NCBI GenBank assembly: GCA_050174775.1
Contig: JBFXJP010000001.1
Span: 186,001-250,000 of the forward strand
Origin: CAYPGJ01 sp050174775
GTDB lineage: Bacteria; Planctomycetota; Phycisphaerae; Phycisphaerales; UBA1924
Direction of reading: 5' to 3'
Length of the DNA stretch: 64,000 bases
Both the position numbers and the translations under genes were made by a program. Position 1 is the first letter of the stretch, and the number at the start of each line of letters is the position of its first letter. Under the pieces are notes generated by a model, which was given only the letters and a program-made list of their open reading frames with translations, searched no databases and was not told the DNA's origin. Shown piece by piece: positions 37,351 through 46,500 of the stretch.

Positions 37351-39549
37351 ATGCACTCCGATCATCCCCATGACCACACCACTCATGACTCCCATCGTGC
37401 GGCGCAGTCTTCCGGCGCGGCAGACTCGCACCCACACCACCGCGAGACAGCCTCCACGTCCGCACGCGCAGAATCGCCGCGGCACGCTGCGCACCCAGTC
37501 CATGACAGCCATAGCGACCACGGCAAACACGGCGGGCATGAGTCGCACCACGCGCACATGGTCGCCGACTTCAGACGGCGGTTCTGGATCTGTCTCGTCC
37601 TGTCGGTGCCGGTCGTGGCTCTCGCCCCGATGATCCAGTCGTGGCTCGGCCTCCGCGAATCGCTGCGGTTCACGGGAGACAGCTACATCCAGTTCGCCTT
37701 TGCCACGGTGGTGTACTTCTACGGCGGCTGGCCGTTCCTCAAGGGGTTGTTCAAGGAACTGGCCAAGCGACAACCCGGGATGATGACGCTCATCGCGCTG
37801 GCGATCTCGGTGGCGTATTTCTACAGCAGCGTGGTCGTCTTCGGCGTCCGGGGCGAGGTGTTCTTTTGGGAGCTGGCCACGCTGATCGACATCATGCTCC
37901 TAGGTCACTGGATCGAGATGAAGTCGGTGATGGGCGCCTCTTCTGCCCTTGAGAAGCTGGTCAAGCTCATGCCCGCCGAGGCCCACCTCGTCGCGGCCGG
38001 GGGCACTCGCGATGTGCCGGTCACGGATCTCAAGCACGGCGACCAGGTGCTGGTGAAACCCGGCGAGAAGATCCCGACCGATGGCACCATCGTCGAGGGT
38101 CACACGAGCGTTAACGAGTCCATGCTCACTGGCGAGAGCAAGCCGGTCGAGAAGGGCGAAGGGGACCGCGTCATCGGCGGAGCCGTGAACGGAGAGGCCG
38201 CCATCACCGTGGAGATATCCAAGACCGGCGACGAGACGTATCTCGCCCAGGTCATCGAGATGGTCAGGAAGGCGCAGGAGTCTCGCTCGCGGACCCAGGA
38301 CCTGGCCAACCGGGCGGCGCTGATCCTCACCGTGGTGGCGCTCAGCGTCGGAGCGGTGACGATGATCGCGTGGCTGGCGCTCGGAAAGGAGTTCGCCTAC
38401 GCACTCGAGCGCACCGTCACCGTGATGGTGATTGCGTGCCCCCATGCTCTCGGGCTCGCTGTTCCCCTTGTCGTCGCCGTCTCGACGGCGATCTCTGCGC
38501 GGAACGGCCTGCTCATCCGGGACCGGAGCGCCTTTGAATCAGCACGGGGGCTCGACGCCATCGTGTTCGACAAGACCGGCACGCTGACGGAGGGACGGTT
38601 CGGGGTCACCGACGTGATCCCTCTCGCGGATCTCGACGAGTCGAAGGTGCTGACGTTCGCTGCCGCACTGGAGGCTCAGTCGGAGCACCCGATCGCGGCG
38701 GGGGTTGTTCGCGGGGCCGAAGAGCGCGGAATCAAGGCCCCCACCGCCAAGAACTTCCGCGCCATTCCCGGCAAGGGGGCTGAGGCGCAGGTGGACGACG
38801 CCGACGTGAAGGTCGTCAGCCCCGGGTACCTGAAGCAGGCCAACCTCTCGACCGACCACGATAAGGTTCGTGCCGTCGCGGAGCAGGGAAAGACCGTTGT
38901 CTATGTGCTGGTGGACGAAAAGCTGGTCGGCGCGATCGCGCTCGCCGACGTCATCCGCCCCGAATCCCGTGAGGCCATCGACCGCCTGAAGCAGATGGGC
39001 GTCCGCGTGATGATGCTCACCGGGGACGCCAAGGCGGTGGCCGACTGGGTTTCGCGCGAGTTGGGGCTCGACGAAGTCTTCGCCCAGGTGCTGCCCGATC
39101 AGAAGGCCGAGAAGATCAAGGAGGTCCAGGCTCGCGGACTAGTCGTCGCCATGACGGGCGACGGCGTGAACGACGCTCCGGCGCTCACGCAGGCCGACGT
39201 GGGCATCGCCGTCGGGGCCGGCACGGATGTCGCCATTGAGTCGGCCGACATCATCCTGGTGCGTTCGGATCCGAGGGATGTCACGGCGATCGTGGAACTC
39301 GCCCGCGCCACCTACCGCAAGATGGTCCAGAACCTGTGGTGGGCCGCGGGTTACAACATCATCGCGATCCCCCTGGCCGCAGGGGTGCTGTACTCCGTCG
39401 GCGTCGTGCTCAGCCCGGCTTTCGGGGCCGTGCTCATGTCTGCCTCGACAGTCATCGTCTCGATCAACGCCCGGCTGCTGCGCGTCCGCCGCGACGCGAC
39501 GGACGATTCACACCCCGCGGCGGGAACCGCATCGAGAGGTGCCGCATGA
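37351..39549 (+). CDS. CPH-type copper-transporting P-type ATPase (P1B-3)
   Basis: 732 residues. The N-terminus is extremely His-rich (HSDHPHDHTTHDSH and later HHAHM) in place of CxxC metal-binding domains. Core motifs: TGES near 262, the intramembrane CPH motif (ACPHALGLAVPLV), the phosphorylation site DKTGT, HP (SEHPIAAG), GDGVND and the six to eight membrane helices of the family. CPH places it in subclass P1B-3 (CopB type), associated with Cu(I)/Cu(II)/Ag(I) export at ATP cost. It starts 3 bp after the DUF5676-like gene and ends in an ATGA overlap with a 37-residue gene. The name copB is used for such ATPases, but I left the symbol blank to avoid confusion with the outer-membrane CopB. 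Confidence 0.92.
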   Translation: MHSDHPHDHTTHDSHRAAQSSGAADSHPHHRETASTSARAESPRHAAHPVHDSHSDHGKHGGHESHHAHMVADFRRRFWICLVLSVPVVALAPMIQSWLGLRESLRFTGDSYIQFAFATVVYFYGGWPFLKGLFKELAKRQPGMMTLIALAISVAYFYSSVVVFGVRGEVFFWELATLIDIMLLGHWIEMKSVMGASSALEKLVKLMPAEAHLVAAGGTRDVPVTDLKHGDQVLVKPGEKIPTDGTIVEGHTSVNESMLTGESKPVEKGEGDRVIGGAVNGEAAITVEISKTGDETYLAQVIEMVRKAQESRSRTQDLANRAALILTVVALSVGAVTMIAWLALGKEFAYALERTVTVMVIACPHALGLAVPLVVAVSTAISARNGLLIRDRSAFESARGLDAIVFDKTGTLTEGRFGVTDVIPLADLDESKVLTFAAALEAQSEHPIAAGVVRGAEERGIKAPTAKNFRAIPGKGAEAQVDDADVKVVSPGYLKQANLSTDHDKVRAVAEQGKTVVYVLVDEKLVGAIALADVIRPESREAIDRLKQMGVRVMMLTGDAKAVADWVSRELGLDEVFAQVLPDQKAEKIKEVQARGLVVAMTGDGVNDAPALTQADVGIAVGAGTDVAIESADIILVRSDPRDVTAIVELARATYRKMVQNLWWAAGYNIIAIPLAAGVLYSVGVVLSPAFGAVLMSASTVIVSINARLLRVRRDATDDSHPAAGTASRGAA

Positions 39550-39659
39550 ATCACCGAAATGGCTTATCGCTGCTCGGAACGCTCGTCGTCCTGTTCCTCG
39601 TCTTCGTGTTGATCTTCGGGCTTGGACACACCAACATGGGGATGGGAAGCGGCTGGTGA
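39546..39659 (+). CDS. 37-residue single-helix membrane peptide
   Basis: The peptide has a basic start (MNHRNGLS), one hydrophobic helix (LLGTLVVLFLVFVLIFGLG) and a short Met-containing tail (HTNMGMGSGW). Its start overlaps the ATPase stop (ATGA), which argues that it is translated. It may be a regulatory or stabilising subunit of the ATPase, like other small membrane peptides; no family is recognised. Confidence 0.55.
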   Translation: MNHRNGLSLLGTLVVLFLVFVLIFGLGHTNMGMGSGW

Positions 39660-39684
39660 GAGAAACGATGATAGGGCCTCTCCT

Positions 39685-39855
39685 ATGGGCCTTGCGGCCC
39701 CGACGATCGGTGGACTGCTCATCAGCTTCCTCGTGGAACTCGTTGTGCACCCGCTGGTTTTCTGCTGGGCGAATCGGTGGCAATACCGCGCGAGCGGTCG
39801 GCTGGCTGAAGTCGCAGACTCATATCCATCGGCCCAACAAAGACCGAGGCGCTAA
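39685..39855 (+). pseudogene. Remnant of the 3' end of a cusA-type gene
   Basis: The first ~32 codons read MGLAAPTIGGLLISFLVELV, then VHPLVFCWANRW, closely matching the last membrane helix of the intact CusA at 32410 (LAAPMIGGLATSFLLELL, then VYPVIFGVLKGY). Nothing of the rest of a pump is present, and the reading then becomes arbitrary to a stop at 39855. It indicates loss of a second CusA-type pump or an incomplete duplication at this junction. Confidence 0.65.
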
Positions 39856-39879
39856 CATCTGGCCATTTTCAGCATCGGC

Positions 39880-39892
39880 GGGGGGGGGGGGG
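39880..39892. repeat. 13-base G homopolymer
   Basis: Thirteen consecutive G in the intergenic gap between the cusA remnant and the second CzcI-like gene. No reading frame crosses it that I would call real. Length could be unstable in the cell or in sequencing. Confidence 0.8.
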
Positions 39893-40051
39893 AGATGCCA
39901 GGCTCGACCCGCGCCAGGCAAGGCGTCCTCGTACGTGTTATCATCCCGCTTAGAAACAGAGATGCTAGTTGTGATACTGAACCGGTTCGTGTCACAGCGT
40001 AGGTTTCGACGGTGGCGATATGATATACTTGACCATGAGAGACCATTTCGG

Positions 40052-40483
40052 ATGAAGTTGGGCCGATTCAATCCTTTGGTAGCTTGGTTCTGCCTGTTCT
40101 GGCTCGGGGTGAGCAACACGCTGCTCGCAAGCGGCCTGACGATGTGCCGCGATGGGCACGGTGGGTCTCGAATCGAGTGGGCGTGCAATCGGAGCGCGGG
40201 TGGTGAGTGTGTTGTCGGTTGTAGCATTGGCGCGGGGCAATACAAGGATGAGTGCGATCAGCCGCATCCATGCGATGACACGCCAATCAGCGGTGAGTAT
40301 CAGGTCGCCAAAGCACCACCCCGCTCGAGCGACGATGCGCCGACACTGACTTCTGTGGTTATTGTAGTCATCGCGATGAGCCTTGATCTGCGGTCGCCAG
40401 ATCAGATCACGCTGGACACCGCGCAGTCGAAGGCACCGCCGGACACACTCCGACAATTGAGATCTGTGATTCTGGTCGTCTAG
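40052..40483 (+). CDS. Small secreted Cys-rich protein, CzcI-like position
   Basis: 143 residues from the ATG at 40052; the longer open frame upstream overlaps other genes and has no site. An N-terminal export signal (LVAWFCLFWLGVSNTLLAS) is followed by several Cys (MCRDGHG, ACNRSAGGECVVGCS, DECDQPHPCDD), a hydrophobic patch and a tail ending LRQLRSVILVV. The overall plan (signal, Cys/His centre, hydrophobic end) matches the protein at 9600, although residue identity is low, and both stand directly before a metal-efflux gene set. A TATACT box at 40024-40029 is a possible -10 element. A metal-sensing or buffering role is inferred. Confidence 0.55.
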   Translation: MKLGRFNPLVAWFCLFWLGVSNTLLASGLTMCRDGHGGSRIEWACNRSAGGECVVGCSIGAGQYKDECDQPHPCDDTPISGEYQVAKAPPRSSDDAPTLTSVVIVVIAMSLDLRSPDQITLDTAQSKAPPDTLRQLRSVILVV

Positions 40484-40493
40484 ACAATGGATC

Positions 40494-40668
40494 GCGTCCT
40501 GCGCTGCCGCTCGGATGGCGCATGAGCCATGACTGCGCCCGTGCTGTGGGCGCGGCCTCTGATGGCCGTTGGCCATCCGATCTCCACATGCTGCTATGCC
40601 AGTTGTCCGGTGATTCTTCGGAGGACATCCCATGTACACCACGCCATCCGAGCGGCAGCGCAGGAAGC
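40494..40668. repeat. Long inverted repeat spanning the czcC start
   Basis: A 27-bp arm at 40494-40520 is the reverse complement of 40642-40668 with one mismatch; the 121-bp interior contains the ribosome site (GGAGG at 40620-40624) and start codon of the TolC gene. The right arm lies inside codons 4-12 of that gene. It could be an RNA fold that controls translation or the ends of a lost insertion. Confidence 0.7.
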
Positions 40669-42083
40669 GACTCCTTGCTCGATGCGCTACGCTCCTAGGC
40701 TCGATTCATCTCGCTGGCTGCGTTGCCAGCCGACCATATCCCGAAGCTGAAGTGTCCGTGTCGGCAGCGATTGGCCTAAGCCAGGACGTCGAGTTCCGCA
40801 CCGACGGTGGCGTACTGGATGAGGCCCCAATCGCAGAGGGCGTTCTCACGCTAGCCGATGCCGTGCGTCGAGCCGCGACGACCGATCCCAGACTTCAAGC
40901 TGCGCTCGCCCGCGTGCGTGTTGCGATGGCCGATGCCGATCAGGCAAGGCTTCTCCCGAATCCCGTGCTCAACTTCGTCTTGCGCTGGGGGCCTGGCAAG
41001 CCGCAGATCGAGGTGTCGCTTGCACAGGATCTGATTCAGATGTTCAAGATCCCGCGCCAAGCCAGCGCGGCGGACAATCGGCTCCGTCAGGCCGCAGCCG
41101 ACGCAGTCATCGTAGCCCTTGATGCCGTGGCAGAAGTCCAAGAGCGATACGTCACGGTTCAAACCCTGGAATCACTGGTGCCGGTGCTCACGGATCGCCG
41201 CGCTCTGCTCGACAATCTCGTAGCCATCGCCCGCGCGCGCTTGGAGGCACAGGAGGGAACTCGTAGCGATCTGACCACGCTTGAGGCACAGCGCGTGGAA
41301 CTCGACGTTGACATCGCGGAAGCAAAAAGACAACTCGCCGCGGAACGCCTGCGTCTGGCGCGTTTGATCGGCGAACCCTCTGGAGCGGCGGCGTGGCGCG
41401 TTGATCCGTGGGTAGCCCCCGCTCTGGTCTCCAACGCCGAGGCCCGCTGGATTGTGGCCGCGCTCATGAACCGGCCCGAGGTCCGATCCGTGTCCTGGGA
41501 ACTCGCTGCGCTCGGCGACGACGCAGCCCTCGCACGGCTCCTGCCGTGGGAGGGACTCGGCCTGGGCTTCGATGCGCAGCGCGACGACGACTGGACCATG
41601 GGCCCGTCGGTTTCGACGCCCATCCCGGTATTCGACGTGGGTCAGGCTCGGCGAGCCCGTCTGTCGGCCCAGCAGATGGAAGCCCGCCATAACCTGACTC
41701 TGGCCAAGCGCAAGGTCGTGGAGGAGGTTCGCGTCGCGTTCCAGTCACTCGAGGCCAGTGCGGCCAACCTCAGGCGCATCCAGTCAGAGCTGGTCCCGCT
41801 CCAGCAGCAGCGCCGACAGCAGGCGGAGGATACCTACCTGGCGGGGCAAACCGACGTGACCGCATTGTTCCTCGCCGAGCAGGACCTCCGCGCCGCTCGC
41901 GCCAAGGCCATCGAAGTCGAACAGCAGATGTCGATTGCGCTGATCCGGTTGCAACGGGCGGTTGGCGGCCCGGGCGTGGCCGCGTCGATCGGCGATTCCC
42001 CGGCGTCCACTCAGCCCACAACGCCTGTGTCGTCCGGCCCTCTCGCTCCCGCCCCCATCGTCTCACGCACCCCGAACCACTGA
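40632..42083 (+). CDS. czcC: TolC-family outer-membrane efflux lipoprotein CzcC
   Basis: 483 residues; CGGAGG lies just before the ATG. Lipobox LAGC at Cys 30. Two outer-membrane efflux repeats are recognisable (VLTLADAVRRAATTDPRLQA and the second starting near ALMNRPEVRSVSWELA), with long helical hairpins and the STPIPVFDVGQARRARL segment. Followed by czcB and czcA in the classical CBA order, so it is the outer-membrane duct of a divalent-cation efflux pump. The codons just after the start lie in one arm of a long inverted repeat (40494-40668). Confidence 0.87.
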   Translation: MYTTPSERQRRKRLLARCATLLGSIHLAGCVASRPYPEAEVSVSAAIGLSQDVEFRTDGGVLDEAPIAEGVLTLADAVRRAATTDPRLQAALARVRVAMADADQARLLPNPVLNFVLRWGPGKPQIEVSLAQDLIQMFKIPRQASAADNRLRQAAADAVIVALDAVAEVQERYVTVQTLESLVPVLTDRRALLDNLVAIARARLEAQEGTRSDLTTLEAQRVELDVDIAEAKRQLAAERLRLARLIGEPSGAAAWRVDPWVAPALVSNAEARWIVAALMNRPEVRSVSWELAALGDDAALARLLPWEGLGLGFDAQRDDDWTMGPSVSTPIPVFDVGQARRARLSAQQMEARHNLTLAKRKVVEEVRVAFQSLEASAANLRRIQSELVPLQQQRRQQAEDTYLAGQTDVTALFLAEQDLRAARAKAIEVEQQMSIALIRLQRAVGGPGVAASIGDSPASTQPTTPVSSGPLAPAPIVSRTPNH

Positions 42084-42119
42084 ACGCTGCCGATCGCACC
42101 CCGACCGGAGACCCAAGCC

Positions 42120-43460
42120 ATGATCCACACAAACCTGACCCGCTGTGCTCTCGCTTCCCTTCTCAAGGCAACCGGCATCCTCCTGCTTGTGGCTGCGCTC
42201 GTCGGGCCACTGGCCTCCTGCAAGAAGCACCAGAAAGGAGACGGCCACGACGACGGCGCGTCCGCCGCCAAGGATCAGCACGCCGACGGCGACGGCCACA
42301 ACCACGGTGCAGGCGAGGAGCACGTCGACGAGGTCAAGCTCACCGGTGAGGCCGTCGAACGCTACGGCGTCAAGGTCGGCGAGGCGCAGTTGTGGGCGCT
42401 CAGGCCCACGTTCGTAGCGCCTGCGCGTGTGGGGTTCAACACCGAGGCGATGGCGCATGTCGGTTCGCTGGTGCGGGGCCGGGTCGTCGAGATCCGCGTG
42501 CGGCTCGGTGATCAGGTTAACATAGGCGAGCCGCTCCTTGTAGTGGAGAGCCCCGAACTCGGTCAGGCGCAGTCGGACTTCCTGCTCAAGCGGACGGCTG
42601 CGGAAACCGCCGTGCCACAAGCGGACCTGGCGAAGGCCGCGTGGGATCGTGCCAAGGGACTGCTCGATCAGTCGCAGGGCATTTCGCTGACCGAGGTGCA
42701 GAAACGCGAGGCCGAATACAAGGCCGCCGTGGCAAATGTCAAGTTCGCGCAGGCGGCAGCCCTTGCCGCCGAGAATGGCCTGCACCTGCTCGGGATGGAC
42801 CAAGGTGCCGTGAACGAACTCGTCTCGACCGGCGAGATCGCCCCTCGCTACACCATCCGGGCCGCGATCGGCGGCCAGGTCGTGCAGCGCGAGGTCACGC
42901 TCGGGGAACTCGTCAATCCCGACCGAGAGTCCCTCATGGTGCTTGCGGACACGAGCACGCTCTGGGTGCTCGCAGATGTCCCGGAGGCCAGACTCCCCTC
43001 GACCGCGCCCGGCGCAAGGGCCTGGATCACGGTCGGCTCGAACGTGAACGGCAAGCACGAAGGAACCGTGGCGTTTGTTGCGCCGGTAGTGGACCCGACC
43101 ACACGCACCGCTCAGGTCCGCATCGAGGTGGCCCGGGAGACGCTCGGAAACGGGGCGGTTCGGCCCGGGATGTTCGCCCAGGTCGAGATTGTCACGGCGG
43201 AGCCGGGCGGCGCGGAACCGACGCCGCAAGTCGCCGTCCCGCTGGAGGCGGTACAGACAGTCGAAGGAGGTCCGGCCGTATTCGTGCCGGTGCCCGGCGA
43301 GCCCGACACATTCCAGACGCGGGCGCTCACCGTCGGCCCGGCGGTGGGCGGCCTCGTGCCGGTCCTGACAGGCCTGGTGGAGGGTGAGAAGTTCGTCGAG
43401 GCGGGGTCGTTCATCCTGAAGGCCGAACTCGGGAAGGGTTCGGCCGCCCATGAGCATTGA
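42120..43460 (+). CDS. czcB: RND efflux periplasmic adaptor CzcB
   Basis: 446 residues with lipobox LASC (Cys 34), then a His/Asp-rich stretch (KKHQKGDGHDDG, DGDGHNHGAGEEH) that could bind divalent metal. The adaptor folds follow: VGSLVRGRVVEIRVRLGDQV (lipoyl half), a helical hairpin about 150-215, IRAAIGGQVVQREVTLGELV (second half, quoted in part), a barrel with VAFVAPVVDPTTRTAQVRIE and GAVRPGMFAQVEI, and a C-terminal membrane-proximal domain ending in HEH. Lies between czcC (36-bp gap) and czcA. Confidence 0.9.
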   Translation: MIHTNLTRCALASLLKATGILLLVAALVGPLASCKKHQKGDGHDDGASAAKDQHADGDGHNHGAGEEHVDEVKLTGEAVERYGVKVGEAQLWALRPTFVAPARVGFNTEAMAHVGSLVRGRVVEIRVRLGDQVNIGEPLLVVESPELGQAQSDFLLKRTAAETAVPQADLAKAAWDRAKGLLDQSQGISLTEVQKREAEYKAAVANVKFAQAAALAAENGLHLLGMDQGAVNELVSTGEIAPRYTIRAAIGGQVVQREVTLGELVNPDRESLMVLADTSTLWVLADVPEARLPSTAPGARAWITVGSNVNGKHEGTVAFVAPVVDPTTRTAQVRIEVARETLGNGAVRPGMFAQVEIVTAEPGGAEPTPQVAVPLEAVQTVEGGPAVFVPVPGEPDTFQTRALTVGPAVGGLVPVLTGLVEGEKFVEAGSFILKAELGKGSAAHEH

Positions 43461-43517
43461 TCCATACGTCCCAACCCTGCTCCCTTGAACGACTCGCCGC
43501 AACTCAAGAGGCCCCCA

Positions 43518-46500
43518 ATGCTTGAAGCCGTCCTGCACTTCTCGATCAAGAACCGCTGGTTCATTGTCATACTCACGGCGCTGGTCGCCGCGGTGGGCGT
43601 GTACTCGCTCAAGAGGCTCCCCATTGATGCGGTGCCCGACATCACCAACAACCAGGTCCAGATCAACGCCATCGCCCCATCGCTCTCGCCTGTCGAAGTC
43701 GAGAAGCAAGTGACGTTCACCATCGAGTACGCACTGGCCGGCATCCCCGGGTTGCAGTCCACTCGGTCGCTCTCACGCAACGGATTCTCCCAGGTCACGG
43801 CAGTCTTCGAAGACGACGTCAACATCTACTTCGCGCGCCAGCAGGTGGGCGAGCGCCTGGGCGAGGCCAAGGAATCGCTGCCGCCGGGCGTGGACCCCAT
43901 CATGGGGCCGATCGCCACTGGACTCGGCGAGGTCTACATGTACACGGTCGAGTACGAGCACCCCCACGGCAATGGTGCGACGATCCTGGACGGAAAGGTC
44001 GGGTGGCAGTCCGACGGCTCGTACCTCTCCGCCGAGGGGCGGCGTCTGAAGACCGATGTCGAACTCGCGGCCTATCTCCGCGAGGTGCAGGATTGGATCA
44101 TCCGACCGCAGCTCAAGGGCGTAAAGGACGTGGCGGGCGTGGATGCCATCGGCGGGTACGTCAAGCAGTACCACGTCAAACCAGACCCAATGAAACTCGT
44201 CTCGTACGGACTCACTTTCTCCGAGGTCATCGACGCCATCGAGAAGAACAACGTGTCCACCGGCGCCGGGTATGTCGACCACAAGGGCGAGTCATACCTG
44301 GTGCGGGCGACCGGGCGAATCGAGAACATCGACCAACTCTCAACGATCGTGGTGGGGACCCGCAACGGGACTCCGATCTACGTCCGGGACATCGTGGTTC
44401 CAGACGGCGTAGGTGTCGGAAGAGAGTTGCGGACCGGCTCGGCGAGCGAGAACGGCGAAGAGGTCGTGGTCGGCACCGCCATCATGCTCATCGGGGCCAA
44501 CAGCCGGACCGTCGCGGCCTCCGTTGACAGAAAGATGGCGGAGATCCAGAAGAGCCTTCCGTCCGGGATCAGAGCAAGAACCGTTCTCAACCGGACCAAG
44601 CTTGTGGACGCCACCGTCCAAACCATCCAGAAAAATCTGCTCGAGGGCGCGATCCTCGTCATCGTCGTCCTTCTCCTGCTCCTCGGCAACATTCGCGCAG
44701 CGCTCATCTGCGCCGCCGCGATCCCGCTGTCCATGCTCATGACCGCCACCGGCATGGTGCAGAACAAAGTGAGCGGCAACCTGATGTCGCTCGGCGCGAT
44801 TGACTTCGGGCTGATCGTGGATGGGGCGGTCATCATCGTCGAAAACTGCTTGAGGCGGCTGGCCGAGGCGCAGCATCTCAAGGGACGGGTGCTGAACCTC
44901 CAGGAAAGGCTGCACGAGGTCATGATCGCGGCGAAGGAAATGATCCAGCCCTCGGTCTATGGGCAGGCGATCATCGTGACGGTGTACTTCCCGATCCTGG
45001 CGCTGACCGGGATCGAAGGAAAGATGTTCCACCCGATGGCAATGACGGTGATCTTTGCCCTCATCGGCGCGTTCATCCTGTCGCTGACCTTCGTCCCGGC
45101 GATGGTTGCCATCCTGATCCGCGGCAAGGTCACGGAGAAAGAGATGTTCCTGGTCCGGTGGGCCAAGGCCGCCTACGAGCCCGCCGTCCGCTTCTCGGTG
45201 CGCTTCCGTTGGATTATTGCCGGGGCGGCATTCCTCGCGTTCCTTGGATCGGCCATGCTGTTTACGCGGCTGGGCCAGGAGTTCGTGCCCACGCTCGACG
45301 AGAAAGACCTGGCGCTCCAGGCGCTGCGCATGCCCAGCACCTCACTCACCACGTCACAAGATATGCAGTTCGACCTGGAGCGCACGCTGTCCCAGTTCCC
45401 CGAAGTGGCGTTCGTCTTCTCAAAGACCGGCACCGCGGAACTTGCGGCGGACCCGATGCCGCCCAATATCTCCGACACTTTCGTCATCTTCAAGTCCCCA
45501 GACCAGTGGCGGAGTGAGGCGGAATTGGACAGCCTCATCGCCGAAAAGGAGGAAGCGATCTCTAGGCTCTCAGAGGGTCACTCCGAGGAAGGGCACGAGG
45601 AGGGGGAGGAGGGGCCCAAGCTCGAAGGCCACAAGGGCAAACTCATCAAACTCATTGAGTTGACCGTTCGGGCTCTTCCGGGTCAGAACTACGAGTTCAC
45701 TCAGCCGATCCAGATGCGGTTCAATGAACTCATCTCCGGCGTGAGGGGTGATGTCGCCGTGAAGGTCTACGGCGACGACTTCGACTCGATGGCTCGCACG
45801 GCGCAGGAGGTGTTGTCGGCGTTGCAGTCGGTGCCCGGCGCTGCGGACGCCAAGATGGAGCAGGTCGAAGGGCTCCCGGTCATGACCGTGGACATCGACC
45901 GCGCGGCGATCGCCCGCTACGGGTTGAACATCCACGACATCCAGCAGGTCGTCGCGGCGGCGATGGGCGGGGCCGAAGCCGGGCTGGTGTTCGAGGGAGA
46001 CCGCCGGTTTGATCTCGTGGTGCGACTGCCCGAAGAGATCCGCGGCAGGATCGATGCCCTGGAGCGGCTGCCGATCCCGCTTCCCGCAGGCGAGGAGCGC
46101 GGCGTGGTCGGCGCACTCGCCAGCGCCGCGGACGGCGGGGGCCTGGCGGGGCTGGTTCAGACGCGGGAGATGGGCTTCATTCCTTTGGGCGATGTGGCCC
46201 GGATCGACGTGGCCGAGGGCCGCAACCAGGTCAGCCGAGAGAACGGCAAACGGCGCATCGTCGTCCAGTGCAACGTGCGCGGCCGCGACCTCGGCTCGTT
46301 CGTGCGCGACGCCGAGAAGGCCGTGGGGGCGATTTCGCTTCCCGCCGGGCAGTGGCTGACTTGGGGCGGACAGTACGAGAATCTCGTGGCGGCCAAGGAG
46401 CGCCTCACCATCGTCGTGCCGATCTGCTTCTTCCTGATCTTCCTGCTGCTCTTCTCGACGTTCAAGAGCATCAAGTACGCGCTACTCGTCTTCAGCGCGG

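Noticed and set aside
39880..39892. G13 run as a phase-variation switch
   Set aside because: No real reading frame crosses it and its place relative to a promoter is unclear.
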